Positions 35,035 through 44,303 are shown, counted from the stretch's first letter. The stretch: 64,000 nucleotides of DNA from Dolichospermum sp. DET69 (GCA_017355425.1 CP070233.1:288501-352500), one strand, 5' to 3'. The notes: generated by a model from the sequence alone, not told the origin. Numbers and translations: made by a program.

Positions 35035-37176
35035 TTAATCTAAAAAGTCCAAATGTTCGCCAGGAATTTTAGATAAATCTGCTGGTGTCCCCTGGACTTT
35101 TAAGCGTCCTTGTTCTAGAAATACAATCCAATCTGCACACTGGATTACCTTGGGACGGTGACTAATTAAAATAGTGGTTTTACCCTGACGATATTCTAAA
35201 AGCCTCTTGAGTATTTGTGCTTCACTCACTGGGTCAAGTGCGCCCGTAGACTCATCTAAAATCAACAAAGGGGGGTTAGTAACGATGGCTCTAGCTATGG
35301 CTAATCGCTGCTTTTGTCCTCCCGAAAGATTAGCTCCAAATTCTCCTAAAACCGTTTGATATTTATCAGGTAATTCGCTAATAAAATCATCTGTCCCAGT
35401 AATTTGACAAGCTTTGACAATTTCCTCAAAACTGATGTGAGGATAGCTAAAATGGAAATTGTCAATAATAGAGCGACTCCAAAAATGTGGTTCTTGGGGA
35501 ATTAAAATTACTTGTTGTCTGAGACATTCCAAAGATATATCCTGTTGATTGTAAAGTCCATAACGAATATTTCCTGACTGCGATTGATATAAACCAGTCA
35601 TTAATTTTGATAGGGTACTTTTACCACAACCAGATTTACCAATTAAAGCAATGACCTGACCACCAGGAATAGTTACAGAAAAATCTTGCAATAAATCAAC
35701 TCTACCTGTGTGGTGAAAATTAATTTCTGTGCAAGTAATCTCTGCATTGGCAGGAATTTCTACCCACTGTTTTTTTAGATCATTTTCATCTTCTGGAGTC
35801 GCATCAATAACTTCTGTCAGCCGTTGAATAACTATTTGCGAAGTGATAAATTCATCTACTAAACCAATGACAGAACTTAAAAAGCCGAGAAGATTACCAC
35901 TCATCCCGTTATAAGCCATCAATTGTCCAATTGTTAAAGTTCGATTAATTACTAAATAGCTACCAATCCAGAGAATACCAATATTAATAAATGTAGAAAG
36001 AATATTTGTAACTGTGCTGCTATAAAGTCCTAGCTGCATAGTAGTCCAGGACAAGTTAGCCAAACGACCAAAATTTCCTTGATATTCTTCCCAGGCTTGG
36101 GGTGTAGCTTGGGTAGTTTTTAAGACTTGTACTCCTCGAAATGTTTCGACCAAAAAGCCTTGGTTTTCTGTACCAGAAACAATCATATTGCGGGTTTTCT
36201 GTCGCAGTGCTGGTAAAAAAAGCAAGTTAACACCCGTAATTATGACAAATGCCAATATAGACGCTAGAGTTAACTCCCAAGTATAAAAGAGCATAAAACC
36301 CAAGGAGACTACCGCAATAAAAAATTGACTGGGTAATCCCAAAACAATTTGGGAAACTAAGTTATTGATAGCGTGAACATCTGCAATGCGGCTGACAACT
36401 TCCCCGCTACGTCGTCCTTCAAAATAGGATAGGGGTAAATGTAAGAGTTTGCGCCCATATTCTAGGATTAGTCCTAATTGTAATCTTTGACTAAAATGAC
36501 CGATGAGGTGGGATTGTACCAAACTAATGGCGCTTTTAATTAAGTTCATGGCGATAACGCCAATAGCGACGGTAGTTAATAGTTGGGTATCTCCGCGCAC
36601 TAGGACATCATCCGTAAGTAGCTGCATCATGAAGGGAGATGCCAGGGAAAGCAGACCAATAGCGATATTTAGGGAAATGGCTTGGGCTATAATAAAGCGA
36701 TAGGGGTAAATCCGTTGCAGATAACGGACAAAACCAGCAATTTTATCTGATTCCTGTTGATAAAAGCGGCTTTCATCTGGAAGCAGCAGCAACATCACCC
36801 CATTATTCCAACCTGTAATTAATTCTTGGTGAGTCAAGTAACGAATACCAACGCTGGGGTCGCCAATGACATATTTATTGCCCTTCTGCCCGTATAATAC
36901 TACCCAGTGGTAGCCTTTCCAGTGAATAATCGCAGGGAGAGGAGTTTGATCTAATTGATTGATGAGTTGAGGAGAGGCTTTAACTTGTCTAGTATGGAAT
37001 CCCAGGGCTTCTGCACCCCGTCGTAATCCTAACAAAGTAGTTCCTCTCGCTCCAGTACCAACAGCTTCGCGCACTCGATTGAGGGTAAATGTGCGTCCGT
37101 AGTGTTGGGAAATTGTGGCTAAAGCGGCTGCACCACAATCTTCTTCACTGTGTTGAAGGACTATTTTGTATTTCAT
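35035..37176 (-). CDS. C39-peptidase-containing ABC exporter (double-glycine leader type)
   Basis: 713 residues. An N-terminal C39 cysteine-protease domain has Q8 and C14 (LQHSEEDCGAAALATISQHY), H90 (HWKGYHWVVLYG) and D106 (IGDPSVG). About six membrane helices follow (~165-440), then the ATPase (Walker A GKSGCGKST, signature LSGGQKQR, Walker B LLILDESTGALD). Such exporters cut leaders after Gly-Gly and secrete the core. Four genes with SGG leaders lie immediately upstream on the same strand, so they are the obvious substrates. 127 bp separate it from the nearest peptide gene. Confidence 0.95.
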   Translation of the reverse strand: MKYKIVLQHSEEDCGAAALATISQHYGRTFTLNRVREAVGTGARGTTLLGLRRGAEALGFHTRQVKASPQLINQLDQTPLPAIIHWKGYHWVVLYGQKGNKYVIGDPSVGIRYLTHQELITGWNNGVMLLLLPDESRFYQQESDKIAGFVRYLQRIYPYRFIIAQAISLNIAIGLLSLASPFMMQLLTDDVLVRGDTQLLTTVAIGVIAMNLIKSAISLVQSHLIGHFSQRLQLGLILEYGRKLLHLPLSYFEGRRSGEVVSRIADVHAINNLVSQIVLGLPSQFFIAVVSLGFMLFYTWELTLASILAFVIITGVNLLFLPALRQKTRNMIVSGTENQGFLVETFRGVQVLKTTQATPQAWEEYQGNFGRLANLSWTTMQLGLYSSTVTNILSTFINIGILWIGSYLVINRTLTIGQLMAYNGMSGNLLGFLSSVIGLVDEFITSQIVIQRLTEVIDATPEDENDLKKQWVEIPANAEITCTEINFHHTGRVDLLQDFSVTIPGGQVIALIGKSGCGKSTLSKLMTGLYQSQSGNIRYGLYNQQDISLECLRQQVILIPQEPHFWSRSIIDNFHFSYPHISFEEIVKACQITGTDDFISELPDKYQTVLGEFGANLSGGQKQRLAIARAIVTNPPLLILDESTGALDPVSEAQILKRLLEYRQGKTTILISHRPKVIQCADWIVFLEQGRLKVQGTPADLSKIPGEHLDFLD

Positions 37177-37303
37177 TTTCTGGCGTGATTTTTGAGGAGA
37201 AAATTAGATACCCGACTTCTTTTTTCTGATAAATAAATTATGAGGCGATATAAGAAGTGGGGGATATTGGAGCAAATATTGAAGGAGGATTGACGCAGAA
37301 AAA

Positions 37304-37666
37304 CTATTTATTAAAGCCGGGGTCAAAGATTGACTGGTCTACCCTATGGAGATAGATGTCATGAATGGTTTTTTTCTCTCGAAATTCATATATACCCTTA
37401 TCGAACAAGTTATATTCTTTGGAATCAAATTCAATTTTCTCTCTTTGACCCCTAGTCATCAATTGAACTATTTCACCGGGTCTTAGTAGTGATTGTTTGC
37501 CACCTACTAGTCTGTAAGCGATGTCGTACCTTGTTTTATTTCTAATTGTACATCGTATACCACCAGAAATTATTTCCGCAGCCTGTTCGTCAAGTTCTTC
37601 CACCAAAGCCAAATTTTGTAAGATACTTTGGTTATTTTGTAGAGATTTTTTTTCTGTGATAGCCAT
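37304..37666 (-). CDS. Double-glycine leader peptide/protein 1
   Basis: 120 residues. The 36-residue leader shares NNQSILQN and EELDEQAAEIISGG with its neighbours; cleavage is predicted after G36. The 84-residue core starts IRCTIRNKTRYDIAYRLVGG and continues with LLRPGEIVQLMTRG and KGIYEFREKK, resembling core 3 (TIRNKTRYDI, G-x-x-S-x-L-x-PG, GIYEF). This is too long for a classical bacteriocin and looks like a small beta-rich secreted domain. AGGAG eight bases before ATG lies inside a hairpin. Function unknown. Confidence 0.82.
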   Translation of the reverse strand: MAITEKKSLQNNQSILQNLALVEELDEQAAEIISGGIRCTIRNKTRYDIAYRLVGGKQSLLRPGEIVQLMTRGQREKIEFDSKEYNLFDKGIYEFREKKTIHDIYLHRVDQSIFDPGFNK

Positions 37667-37675
37667 TTGATTTTC

Positions 37676-37697
37676 TCCTAAAAGTTCCTGTTTAGGA
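37676..37697 (-). promoter_or_regulatory. RBS-sequestering hairpin, peptide gene 1
   Basis: TCCTAAA and TTTAGGA form a 7-bp stem with an 8-base loop; the 3' arm on the mRNA contains the AGGA of the Shine-Dalgarno sequence. Copies precede peptide genes 3 and 4, and a mismatched copy precedes the pseudogene. Confidence 0.6.
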
Positions 37698-37817
37698 AAT
37701 ACGCTAAATATTTATGATCGCCCTAAATACTCAATAAAAAGGGTAATTGTAATTATAGATCCTTCTTTTTGAATGGCTTAGGGCGATCGCAATTATGTAG
37801 GATTAAGATTAGCCTAC

Positions 37818-38072
37818 TTAGTCGCAGTGATGTCTGTTTCTATCTCTATATCCATCTCTTCTTCTCGATCTTCTTTGAGTGCCAAAGCCTAGATTAGCCT
37901 TGTTAGTATTTTCTACTATTGGATCGTCTTCACCGTCAAAAACAGATATTTCTTTATTGGATTGACCACCAGAAATTATTTCCGCAGCTTGTTCGTCAAT
38001 TTCTTGAACCAAAGCAATATTTTGCAATATGCTTTGATTGTTTAACAGAGTTTTTTCGATAGTAATAGCCAT
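37818..38072 (-). CDS. Double-glycine leader peptide 2
   Basis: 84 residues. The leader (NNQSILQN, VQEIDEQAAEIISGG) is nearly identical to the others. The 48-residue core is different: acidic first (EISVFDGEDDPIVENTN), then Gly and basic-rich (FGTQRRSRRRDGYRDRNRHH), with a single Cys two residues from the end. This is the one core that resembles a small bacteriocin-like cationic peptide. The upstream region (CAGGAGCAACTCAAATGG) has a good ribosome-binding site but lacks the shared hairpin. Confidence 0.8.
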   Translation of the reverse strand: MAITIEKTLLNNQSILQNIALVQEIDEQAAEIISGGQSNKEISVFDGEDDPIVENTNKANLGFGTQRRSRRRDGYRDRNRHHCD

Positions 38073-38131
38073 TTGAGTTGCTCCTGAAATTTAATGCAAT
38101 TGATTTACATCACCTGAAAAATCAGATGAGC

Positions 38132-38503
38132 TTACCTACGTACCCAATAGAGGTCGAGATCATATTGGTAAGGGGTTGTTCGATCATCTTGAAATTCATA
38201 TATCCCCCCATTGGATAAGTCATATTCTTTCTTTTGCTCACCGGGTCTAAGAGCATCGGAATCAAATCTAATGATACCTCCTCGACCAGTACGCCATTTA
38301 ACTGCGTCACCAGGGTGCAGTGTTGACCGTTTGCCATCTAGTATGTAAGTAATGTCATACCTTGTTTTATTTCTAATGGTAAATCTCTCAGTTTGACCAC
38401 CAGAAATTATTTCCGCAGCTTGTTCATCAAGTTCTTCCACCAAACCAAAATTTTGCAAAATGCTTTGGTTGTTTTGCAGGGCTTTTTCTGCTGTCATCGC
38501 CAT
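38132..38503 (-). CDS. Double-glycine leader peptide/protein 3
   Basis: 123 residues from the ATG at 38503; a longer open frame upstream lacks the family's leader start. Leader of 36 residues ends VEELDEQAAEIISGG. The 87-residue core (FTIRNKTRYDITYILDGKRS, LHPGDAVKWRTG, GGIYEFQDD) is a homolog of core 1 and has the N-T-x-Y-x-I-x-Y-x-L-D-G pattern I associate with small beta-sandwich domains in cyanobacterial proteins. The gene and ~240 bp upstream are duplicated, in decayed form, at 40189-40580. Confidence 0.82.
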   Translation of the reverse strand: MAMTAEKALQNNQSILQNFGLVEELDEQAAEIISGGQTERFTIRNKTRYDITYILDGKRSTLHPGDAVKWRTGRGGIIRFDSDALRPGEQKKEYDLSNGGIYEFQDDRTTPYQYDLDLYWVRR

Positions 38504-38512
38504 TTTATTTTC

Positions 38513-38534
38513 TCCTAAAAGTTGATATTTAGGA
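38513..38534 (-). promoter_or_regulatory. RBS-sequestering hairpin, peptide gene 3
   Basis: A TCCTAAA/TTTAGGA stem with 8-base loop, the same position relative to AGGAG and ATG as in genes 1 and 4; the loop sequence differs (TATCAACT on the mRNA). Confidence 0.6.
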
Positions 38535-38574
38535 AATACGCCCAATATTACAACCTTAATGTCATAGAAAACTA

Positions 38575-38745
38575 CCAGCCCCCACACAGTAGTCGTTCTT
38601 GCAGAGTGGACACAAAGATAAAAAGCAAAGGTTTTATTTTGAGGGGATATTATTCAATCCTCTATTTTTAGTATATGAGAAAAAGAAGATTTTTCAAGAT
38701 GAATTAGACAATTTTTATTTTTTCTTTTGTTTTTCGCAAAATATG
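38575..38745. repeat. Duplicated upstream region, copy A
   Basis: From AGTAGTCGTTCTTGCAGAGT through TGGACACAAAGATAAAAAGC to the TTTTTCTTTTGTTTTTCGC run it matches 40425-40580 closely. It lies upstream of peptide gene 3 and probably holds its promoter. The rest of the 38504-38862 gap holds no gene. Confidence 0.75.
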
Positions 38746-38862
38746 AAAAACTTCTCTATAGACATCTCCCCTAGTATTATTGTAAGGGAGAGAAGAGGAG
38801 ATACTTGAAAATTTTTATTGCTGCGTTGGGTCAGGTGCTGAATGTTTAGATAACGTAAGAAA

Positions 38863-39066
38863 TCAGATTAGCTTACGCGATAGAGCCGGATTTCCAGTAT
38901 CTACTCCATTCATTGAGTAAGTAATCGGCTGATTTGTTGTATTTTTAATCGTAACGTAGCCGCCAGAAATTATTTCCGCAGCTTGTGCATCAATTTCTTC
39001 ACCCAAAGCAAAATTTTGCAAGATGCTTTGATTGTTTAACTGGGCTGTTTCCACTGTCATAGCCAT
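38863..39066 (-). CDS. Double-glycine leader peptide 4 (short core)
   Basis: 67 residues: leader with NNQSILQN and GEEIDAQAAEIISGG, then a 31-residue core YVTIKNTTNQPITYSMNGVD followed by TGNPALSRKLI. The core aligns with the first third of cores 1 and 3 (TIRN-T-x-x-x-I-x-Y-x-x-x-G) and then stops, so it is a shortened version or a 3'-truncated gene. Leader, ribosome-binding site and hairpin are intact. Confidence 0.72.
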   Translation of the reverse strand: MAMTVETAQLNNQSILQNFALGEEIDAQAAEIISGGYVTIKNTTNQPITYSMNGVDTGNPALSRKLI

Positions 39067-39075
39067 GTAATTTTC

Positions 39076-39097
39076 TCCTAAAAGTTGGTGTTTAGGA
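39076..39097 (-). promoter_or_regulatory. RBS-sequestering hairpin, peptide gene 4
   Basis: A TCCTAAA/TTTAGGA stem with 8-base loop, including the AGGA ribosome-binding site; ATG follows eight bases after AGGAG. Confidence 0.6.
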
Positions 39098-39168
39098 AGT
39101 ACGCTAAAGATTTCTCAACGCCTACAAATTAACTGCTGCTGATAGAATAACGTTAATAATTGATGTTT

Positions 39169-39348
39169 TCACTCCTCAATCATACGCACATAAATAGCCC
39201 GTGCTATTTCCCGATCTATAGTCAGAGATAAATTACTACATTTAATTACAAACGTAGGAAATTGCTGTTCTACAGTAATAGTATTACCTGTTTTTATTCC
39301 CATTAATATGAGCTTTTTTCTAATTGTCTCATCTTGACTTTGACAAAT
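39169..39348 (-). pseudogene. feoA-like C-terminal remnant
   Basis: The frame reads ICQSQDETIRKKLILMGIKT, GNTITVEQQFPTFVIKCSNL, SLTIDREIARAIYVRMIEE, stop at 39169-39171. This is the SH3-like C-terminal part of FeoA (LxxMGIxxGxxI, IDREIARxIYVR). The N-terminal third is missing: upstream the frame runs antisense-like through the PTETK repeats of the neighbouring gene. An internal ATG (39303) could give 44 residues. FeoA normally aids the Fe(II) transporter FeoB, which is not here. Confidence 0.55.
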
Positions 39349-40019
39349 GGTTTTGTCTCAGTAGGCTCTGGTGGAAGCTTTGTCTCAGTAGGCTCTGGTG
39401 GAAGTTTTGTCTCAGTAGGCTCTTCATTTGGAAGCTTTGTTTCAGTAGGCTCTGGTGGAAGCTTTGTCTCAGTAGGCTCTGGTGGAAGTTTTGTCTCAGT
39501 AGGCTCTACATTCGGAAGCTTTGTCTCAGTAGGCTCTACATTCGTATCATTTATTTTACGACGCACTTCCTGGCGATCGCTCTCGAAAGTAATAGCCTGT
39601 TCAACGACAAACCAGTTACCATGATCCACAACTTGCGGATATAGCATCACCGCTGCTTCTACCTCACGATCCCCAAATTTCATCTCCTTAACAATCTGAC
39701 TGGCCTGAACAGATGTGAAGTAGTTTTGAGGAACTATCTGAATTAGGAATTGAAGCTCATTAGGCCAGCTACGACGAAGATCATCCATTAGTTGGCTAAA
39801 ATCACTATCACTTATAGGGCAAGAATGGGACCGATTTCCCCAGATTATAAACTTATTAAATAGAATACTTAGTCCTTGACCATTGGGGCTAATATTCACA
39901 CGAGAAGACTCACCTGTACAACTGTTATCACTAATTTCAACTTTATCATTAGCCAAGGTAGGGCTAATAGAAACTACCATTAATGTAGCTGTAGCCAGAA
40001 ATACTTTTGCAAAATTCAT
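39303..40019 (-). CDS. Secreted protein with PTETK tandem repeats
   Basis: I start at 40019 (MNFAKVFLATATLMVVSISP), eight bases after GGAG; a 12-codon longer frame is less likely. A signal peptide (cleavage after TLAN) precedes a ~150-residue domain with two cysteines (SCTGES, HSCPIS) and SDFSQLMDDLRRSWPNELQF. Seven EPTETKLP units follow, spaced 9 to 11 residues, encoded by a ~27-bp DNA repeat that could vary in number. The last ~14 residues (FVKVKMRQLEKSSY) are read out of frame over the feoA remnant, so the native C-terminus may be lost. A surface or wall-spanning role is a guess. Confidence 0.7.
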   Translation of the reverse strand: MNFAKVFLATATLMVVSISPTLANDKVEISDNSCTGESSRVNISPNGQGLSILFNKFIIWGNRSHSCPISDSDFSQLMDDLRRSWPNELQFLIQIVPQNYFTSVQASQIVKEMKFGDREVEAAVMLYPQVVDHGNWFVVEQAITFESDRQEVRRKINDTNVEPTETKLPNVEPTETKLPPEPTETKLPPEPTETKLPNEEPTETKLPPEPTETKLPPEPTETKPFVKVKMRQLEKSSY

Positions 40020-40188
40020 GACTGCTCTCCTATTGTTAGATATGAGTTTTAGCAATACGGACTGACGCTAAAGATGAGGATGAAACATAAGTTTTATCCT
40101 GTATCCTTAGCCAGAAATGCTTTTGAAATTTTCATAAATGCTTTCCTGTTATTAGGTGTGAATTTTAGGGACATTTATGGCGTTATGT

Positions 40189-40344
40189 TTAAGATGAAAG
40201 ATATGACTCATCCTTCATCTTTGTGGCTGTAATGTATCTGCCAGAAATTATTTCCGCAGCTTGTTCGTCAGTTTCTTCACCAAAAGCAAAACTTGCCAAA
40301 ATGCTTTGGTTGTTTAACTAGGCTGTTTCCACTGTGATAGCCAT
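40189..40344 (-). pseudogene. Decayed double-glycine leader gene 5
   Basis: It reads MAITVETA, stop (TAG), LNNQSILASFAFGEETDEQA, AEIISGRYITATKMKDESYL. The leader is recognisable but has an in-frame stop at codon 9, SGR in place of the SGG cleavage motif, and only 16 residues after it. The upstream hairpin is retained with a mismatch (TTCTAGGA). It is a dead relative of gene 4 (shared VETA and the short core). Confidence 0.75.
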
Positions 40345-40424
40345 GTGATTTTCTCCTAAAAGTTGGTTTCTAGGAATTATGCATAATATTTATAACCTTA
40401 ATGTCATAGAAGACTAGTAGATTC

Positions 40425-40580
40425 CACATAGTAGTCATTCTTGCAGAGTGGACACAAAGATAAAAAGCAAAGATTTTGTTCTGAGAGGATATTATTCACT
40501 CCTCTATTCTCACTATATGAGGAAAAGAAGATTTTTCAAGATGAATTATGCAAATTTTATTTTTTCTTTTGTTTTTCGCT
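40425..40580. repeat. Duplicated upstream region, copy B
   Basis: A close copy of 38575-38745, here upstream of the decayed leader gene. The remainder of the gap to 40716 holds no recognised feature. Confidence 0.7.
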
Positions 40581-40716
40581 TTATTGTGATAAATCCTGGA
40601 TTGTTCTATCGTTATTAGCTCATTTCCGATGGAAAAACTGTTTTAAAAAATACCGTTTTTGATATTCTCCTTGAGTTTTAATCTAAAATATCCGGTATAA
40701 ATATAATCTTTCCTAT

Positions 40717-41175
40717 TTATCCTTCAGTTTTTTTATGACCATTTCTTTCCCGGTTGAGACTTTCTTCTAAAGCTTCAATTTGTTCCCGACGGGCTTCTAA
40801 TTCCAAACTCCGACGGGCTAAATCTTGATTTTGCAAAGTTAAATTTTGCTGCCAATTCTCCATTTTTTCTGTCTCTTGCTTGAGAAATTCAGAAGTAACA
40901 CCTGTAGAAAGATAGGTTTTGACCAGATTAATTACCCAATCAGTAGCATTTTCAATTGTTTCAATTTTATTTGTAGTAGATAGTTTAACTAACACCAATA
41001 AGTTATGACTTATAGTGTTTTCCTTTCCTAAGAAAATTAAAGTTTCTATGGTTAATATCAAACTATCGCTATCAGAAATTGTTAGCCAAAAGTTTTCTGA
41101 TTCTTGTCGCGCTAATAAACGTAACTGATATTGGTCTAAAAAATCATTTTTATGTACTTGGGCAAGATATAACAT
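40717..41175 (-). CDS. Conserved cyanobacterial protein with coiled-coil tail
   Basis: 152 residues. The N-terminal ~100 residues form an alpha/beta domain (MLYLAQVHKNDFLDQYQLRL; NFWLTISDSDSLILTIETL). The C-terminal ~45 residues (QQNLTLQNQDLARRSLELEA, RREQIEALEESLNRE) are a heptad-like coiled coil. No signal peptide or catalytic motif. It follows valS by 101 bp on the same strand and may be co-transcribed. I do not recognise a function. Confidence 0.68.
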   Translation of the reverse strand: MLYLAQVHKNDFLDQYQLRLLARQESENFWLTISDSDSLILTIETLIFLGKENTISHNLLVLVKLSTTNKIETIENATDWVINLVKTYLSTGVTSEFLKQETEKMENWQQNLTLQNQDLARRSLELEARREQIEALEESLNRERNGHKKTEG

Positions 41176-41276
41176 AATTTTACTTCTCTACTAATTTAAT
41201 ATTTAAGTATTAGAGCTAGGTAATGGGTAATGGGTAAATATTAAACCAATCACCAATTACCAATCTCCCATTATAC

Positions 41277-44200
41277 TTATACTAAACTACGCAGACGTTC
41301 GCGTAAAATTTCTGCTTGTTTTTGTACCTCGGCTAAAGTAGCCTTAGCACTCTCAACTACATCTACAGGCGCTTTATCTACAAACTTAGAATTACTTAAT
41401 CTCGCACTCAAAGAGTCTGCTTCCGTTTCAGCTTTTTGTAAACTCTTCTCTAGTTTTACCCGCACAGATTCAATATCCACAACTCCTTTTAAAGGGATTA
41501 CTACCTGTATAGTACCGACAACACCAGCAATAGAATTTTCTTGTTCCTGGGGTGCTGTTATAGGTAATTCTGGTTCAATTGATATTTCACTGGGTGGAAA
41601 ATATTTGGACAATAACTCTTTTCTAGCTTCACCATTGAGTATATAGCGGAAAATAAACCAAGCAACATAACCCAAACCAATGATTTCAAAGCTAGTTCCA
41701 AACACAGGAATATCTAAAGCAGTATTACCAACAAATACAGCTACTTTCAAAGCGATAAGTGCGACAACGGTTAAAGCAATTATTTTAATCCCACCCCAAT
41801 ATTTACCACCTTCAACTATAGCAATTTCTTCTGAAATAACAACAGCATTAGGATCAGTAATTGTTAAAGTTTCCACTTTGGCTGAATCTTGAATATAAGC
41901 CTGGCCAGCAGTGAGAATAAATCTTTCACTTTCGCTTTCAGTTTGCAAATTTGCAGTAATTTTTACCCCTGGTTTAATATCTGCTTCTGCTCGTAAATTA
42001 CGAATTGTGCGAATTGTGTCAATTAACAAATCAAACTGGGTTTCCAAAGCTGAATCAATGAGATTTTCATCTACTTCAGGATATAATTGTAAAGGTAAAA
42101 GTTGGGGATTTTCTGTTGGTTGTTGGGTGAGAGTTTGCCAAATTTCCTCAGTAATGTGAGGCATAAAGGGATGAAGTAATTTTAAAATCCCTTCTAAAAT
42201 GTAGGCAATGATTTGTTGGGCAACTTTGCGAGATTCTGGTTCTGCATCTTGCTGTAATCTGGATTTGACTAATTCAATATACCAATCACAGAAATCACCT
42301 CTAATAAATTCATAAAGTCCTTTAGCTGCTTCTCCTAAACCATAATTACCAATGTCATGGTTGGTTTGTTTGACAACTTGATTAAAACGGGAAAGAATCC
42401 ATCTATCACTTAATTCTGTGGGAACTGGTTGACCTAATTGGACTGGAGTTTGTCCGTCCAAATTCATCATCACGAATCGCGCAGCATTCCACAACTTATT
42501 GGCAAAATTGCGAGAAGCTTCTACCGAAATAGATTCATCTTTTTTGCGGTCATATTCTAAACGAATATCTTGACCAGCCCCAGCTACTTCCTTAATTAAG
42601 GTATAGCGTAAAGCATCCGTTCCATATTTGGCAATCAACAATAAAGGGTCAATTCCATTATTTGCTGATTTGGACATTTTCTTATTATTTTCATCCCGCA
42701 CCAAACCATGAATGTACACAGTTTTAAACGGCATTTTTCCGGTAAAATGTGTTCCCATCATCGTCATTCTGGCGACCCAGAAAAAGATAATATCAAAACC
42801 AGTAACTAGGGTAGCTGTGGGGTAATATGCCGCTAAATCTTCGGTTTCTTCCGGCCAACCTAAAGTTGAAAATGGCCACAATCCCGAAGAAAACCAAGTA
42901 TCTAAAACATCGGGGTCTTGAACTAATTTGACATCTTCCCCAAATTGAACTTTGGCTTTTTCTAATGCTTCTTCTTCATTACGGGCAACAAAATAGGGTG
43001 TAGAGTCAGTAATTTCTCCTTCAGTTTCGCTAACAGCATACCAAGCGGGAATTTGATGACCCCACCACAACTGCCGAGAAATACACCAATCACGCAGATT
43101 TACTAACCAATCACGATAAACTTTAGACCATCGTTGGGGAACAATTTCGGGGGAATTTTGGTTATCGAGCAAATCTAAAGTTTCATCAGCCAGAGGGCGG
43201 ATTTTCACAAACCACTGGGTAGAAAGTAGGGGTTCAACAGGGACTTTTCCGCGATCGCTATAAGGTACTGTATGTTTATATTCCTCAACCTTGACTAAAA
43301 CGCCATCAGCTTCTAAACGGGCTACAACATTTTTCCGCGCCACAAAACGGTCTTGTCCTTGAAAATCTCCTGCATTTTCATTTAATGTGCCGTCCTTATT
43401 CATAATATTAATGAACGGCAAATCATGACGTTTCCCCATTTCAAAATCATTGGGGTCATGTGCCGGTGTCACTTTTACGCAACCTGTACCAAAAGTTGGA
43501 TCTACCAATTCATCACCAATAATGGGGATTTCCCGGTTCATAATTGGTAAAGTCAGAGTTTTGCCAATTAGGTGTTTATATCTGTCGTCAGTGGGATTAA
43601 CTGCCACACCCGTATCACCTAACATGGTTTCGGGGCGAGTTGTGGCTACTTCCAGAAAACCAGAACCGTCGCTGAGGGGATAACGGAAATACCAGAGATT
43701 CCCATTTACCTCTTTGGGTTCGACTTCCAAATCAGACACAGCCGAACCAGAAGCGGGACACCAATTGACTAAATAGTTACTGCGATGAATTAAGCCTTCT
43801 TCATGAAGGCGAATAAATGCTTCTAAAACTGCTTTTGATAAACCTTCATCTAAAGTAAAGCGTTCCCGTGACCAGTCCACGGACACGCCTAACCGTTTTA
43901 ACTGATTAATAATTGTGCCACCGGATTCTGCTTTCCATTGCCAAGCCCGTTCTAGGAACTTTTCGCGCCCTAAATCATCACGGGTTTTCCCTTCAGCTTT
44001 GAGTTGCTTTTCTAAAATCGTTTGGACTGCAATGCTGGCGTGGTCAGTTCCCGGTAGCCACAGGGTATTACGTCCCTTCATGCGGTGGTAGCGGACAAGG
44101 GTATCAATGATAGCCCCTTCAAAGGCGTGACCCATGTGCAAACTGCCAGTCACGTTAGGTGGAGGGATAACGACGCAATAGGGTTCACCCTTGTGGTTGG

Positions 44201-44303
44201 GGTCAGCTTTGTAAACTTGGTTGTCTTCCCAGAATTTTTGCCATTTGGCTTCTGTGGAAAAGGCTTCGTAAAGACTAGGGAGATTAGGAATAGTTGCGGT
44301 CAT
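41277..44303 (-). CDS. valS: Valyl-tRNA synthetase with CAAD membrane domain
   Basis: 1008 residues. The class-I core has the HIGH-type motif ([16 protein letters not shown], ~residues 47-62) and KMSKS ([11 protein letters not shown], ~540), then the editing and anticodon-binding domains. Between about residues 825 and 905 there is an insert with two hydrophobic helices ([35 protein letters not shown]). The usual ValRS C-terminal coiled coil follows (~915-1008, with [20 protein letters not shown]). The insert is the CAAD domain known from cyanobacterial aminoacyl-tRNA synthetases, which anchors the enzyme to thylakoid membranes. Its upstream region is interrupted by the tnpB element about 30 bp before the ATG. 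Confidence 0.96.
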   Translation of the reverse strand: MTATIPNLPSLYEAFSTEAKWQKFWEDNQVYKADPNHKGEPYCVVIPPPNVTGSLHMGHAFEGAIIDTLVRYHRMKGRNTLWLPGTDHASIAVQTILEKQLKAEGKTRDDLGREKFLERAWQWKAESGGTIINQLKRLGVSVDWSRERFTLDEGLSKAVLEAFIRLHEEGLIHRSNYLVNWCPASGSAVSDLEVEPKEVNGNLWYFRYPLSDGSGFLEVATTRPETMLGDTGVAVNPTDDRYKHLIGKTLTLPIMNREIPIIGDELVDPTFGTGCVKVTPAHDPNDFEMGKRHDLPFINIMNKDGTLNENAGDFQGQDRFVARKNVVARLEADGVLVKVEEYKHTVPYSDRGKVPVEPLLSTQWFVKIRPLADETLDLLDNQNSPEIVPQRWSKVYRDWLVNLRDWCISRQLWWGHQIPAWYAVSETEGEITDSTPYFVARNEEEALEKAKVQFGEDVKLVQDPDVLDTWFSSGLWPFSTLGWPEETEDLAAYYPTATLVTGFDIIFFWVARMTMMGTHFTGKMPFKTVYIHGLVRDENNKKMSKSANNGIDPLLLIAKYGTDALRYTLIKEVAGAGQDIRLEYDRKKDESISVEASRNFANKLWNAARFVMMNLDGQTPVQLGQPVPTELSDRWILSRFNQVVKQTNHDIGNYGLGEAAKGLYEFIRGDFCDWYIELVKSRLQQDAEPESRKVAQQIIAYILEGILKLLHPFMPHITEEIWQTLTQQPTENPQLLPLQLYPEVDENLIDSALETQFDLLIDTIRTIRNLRAEADIKPGVKITANLQTESESERFILTAGQAYIQDSAKVETLTITDPNAVVISEEIAIVEGGKYWGGIKIIALTVVALIALKVAVFVGNTALDIPVFGTSFEIIGLGYVAWFIFRYILNGEARKELLSKYFPPSEISIEPELPITAPQEQENSIAGVVGTIQVVIPLKGVVDIESVRVKLEKSLQKAETEADSLSARLSNSKFVDKAPVDVVESAKATLAEVQKQAEILRERLRSLV

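Noticed and set aside
38599-38808. ORF starting MQSGHKDKKQRF, with a similar one at 40441-40662
   Set aside because: Both lie on the plus strand in the duplicated upstream region of leader genes. The similarity is explained by DNA duplication, ends diverge, and low-complexity YFFFCF tails reflect T-runs.
39334-39624. ORF encoding FVSVGSGGS repeats on the plus strand
   Set aside because: It is antisense to the PTETK repeats and exists only because that DNA repeats in multiples of three. The minus-strand frame has a signal peptide and ribosome-binding site.
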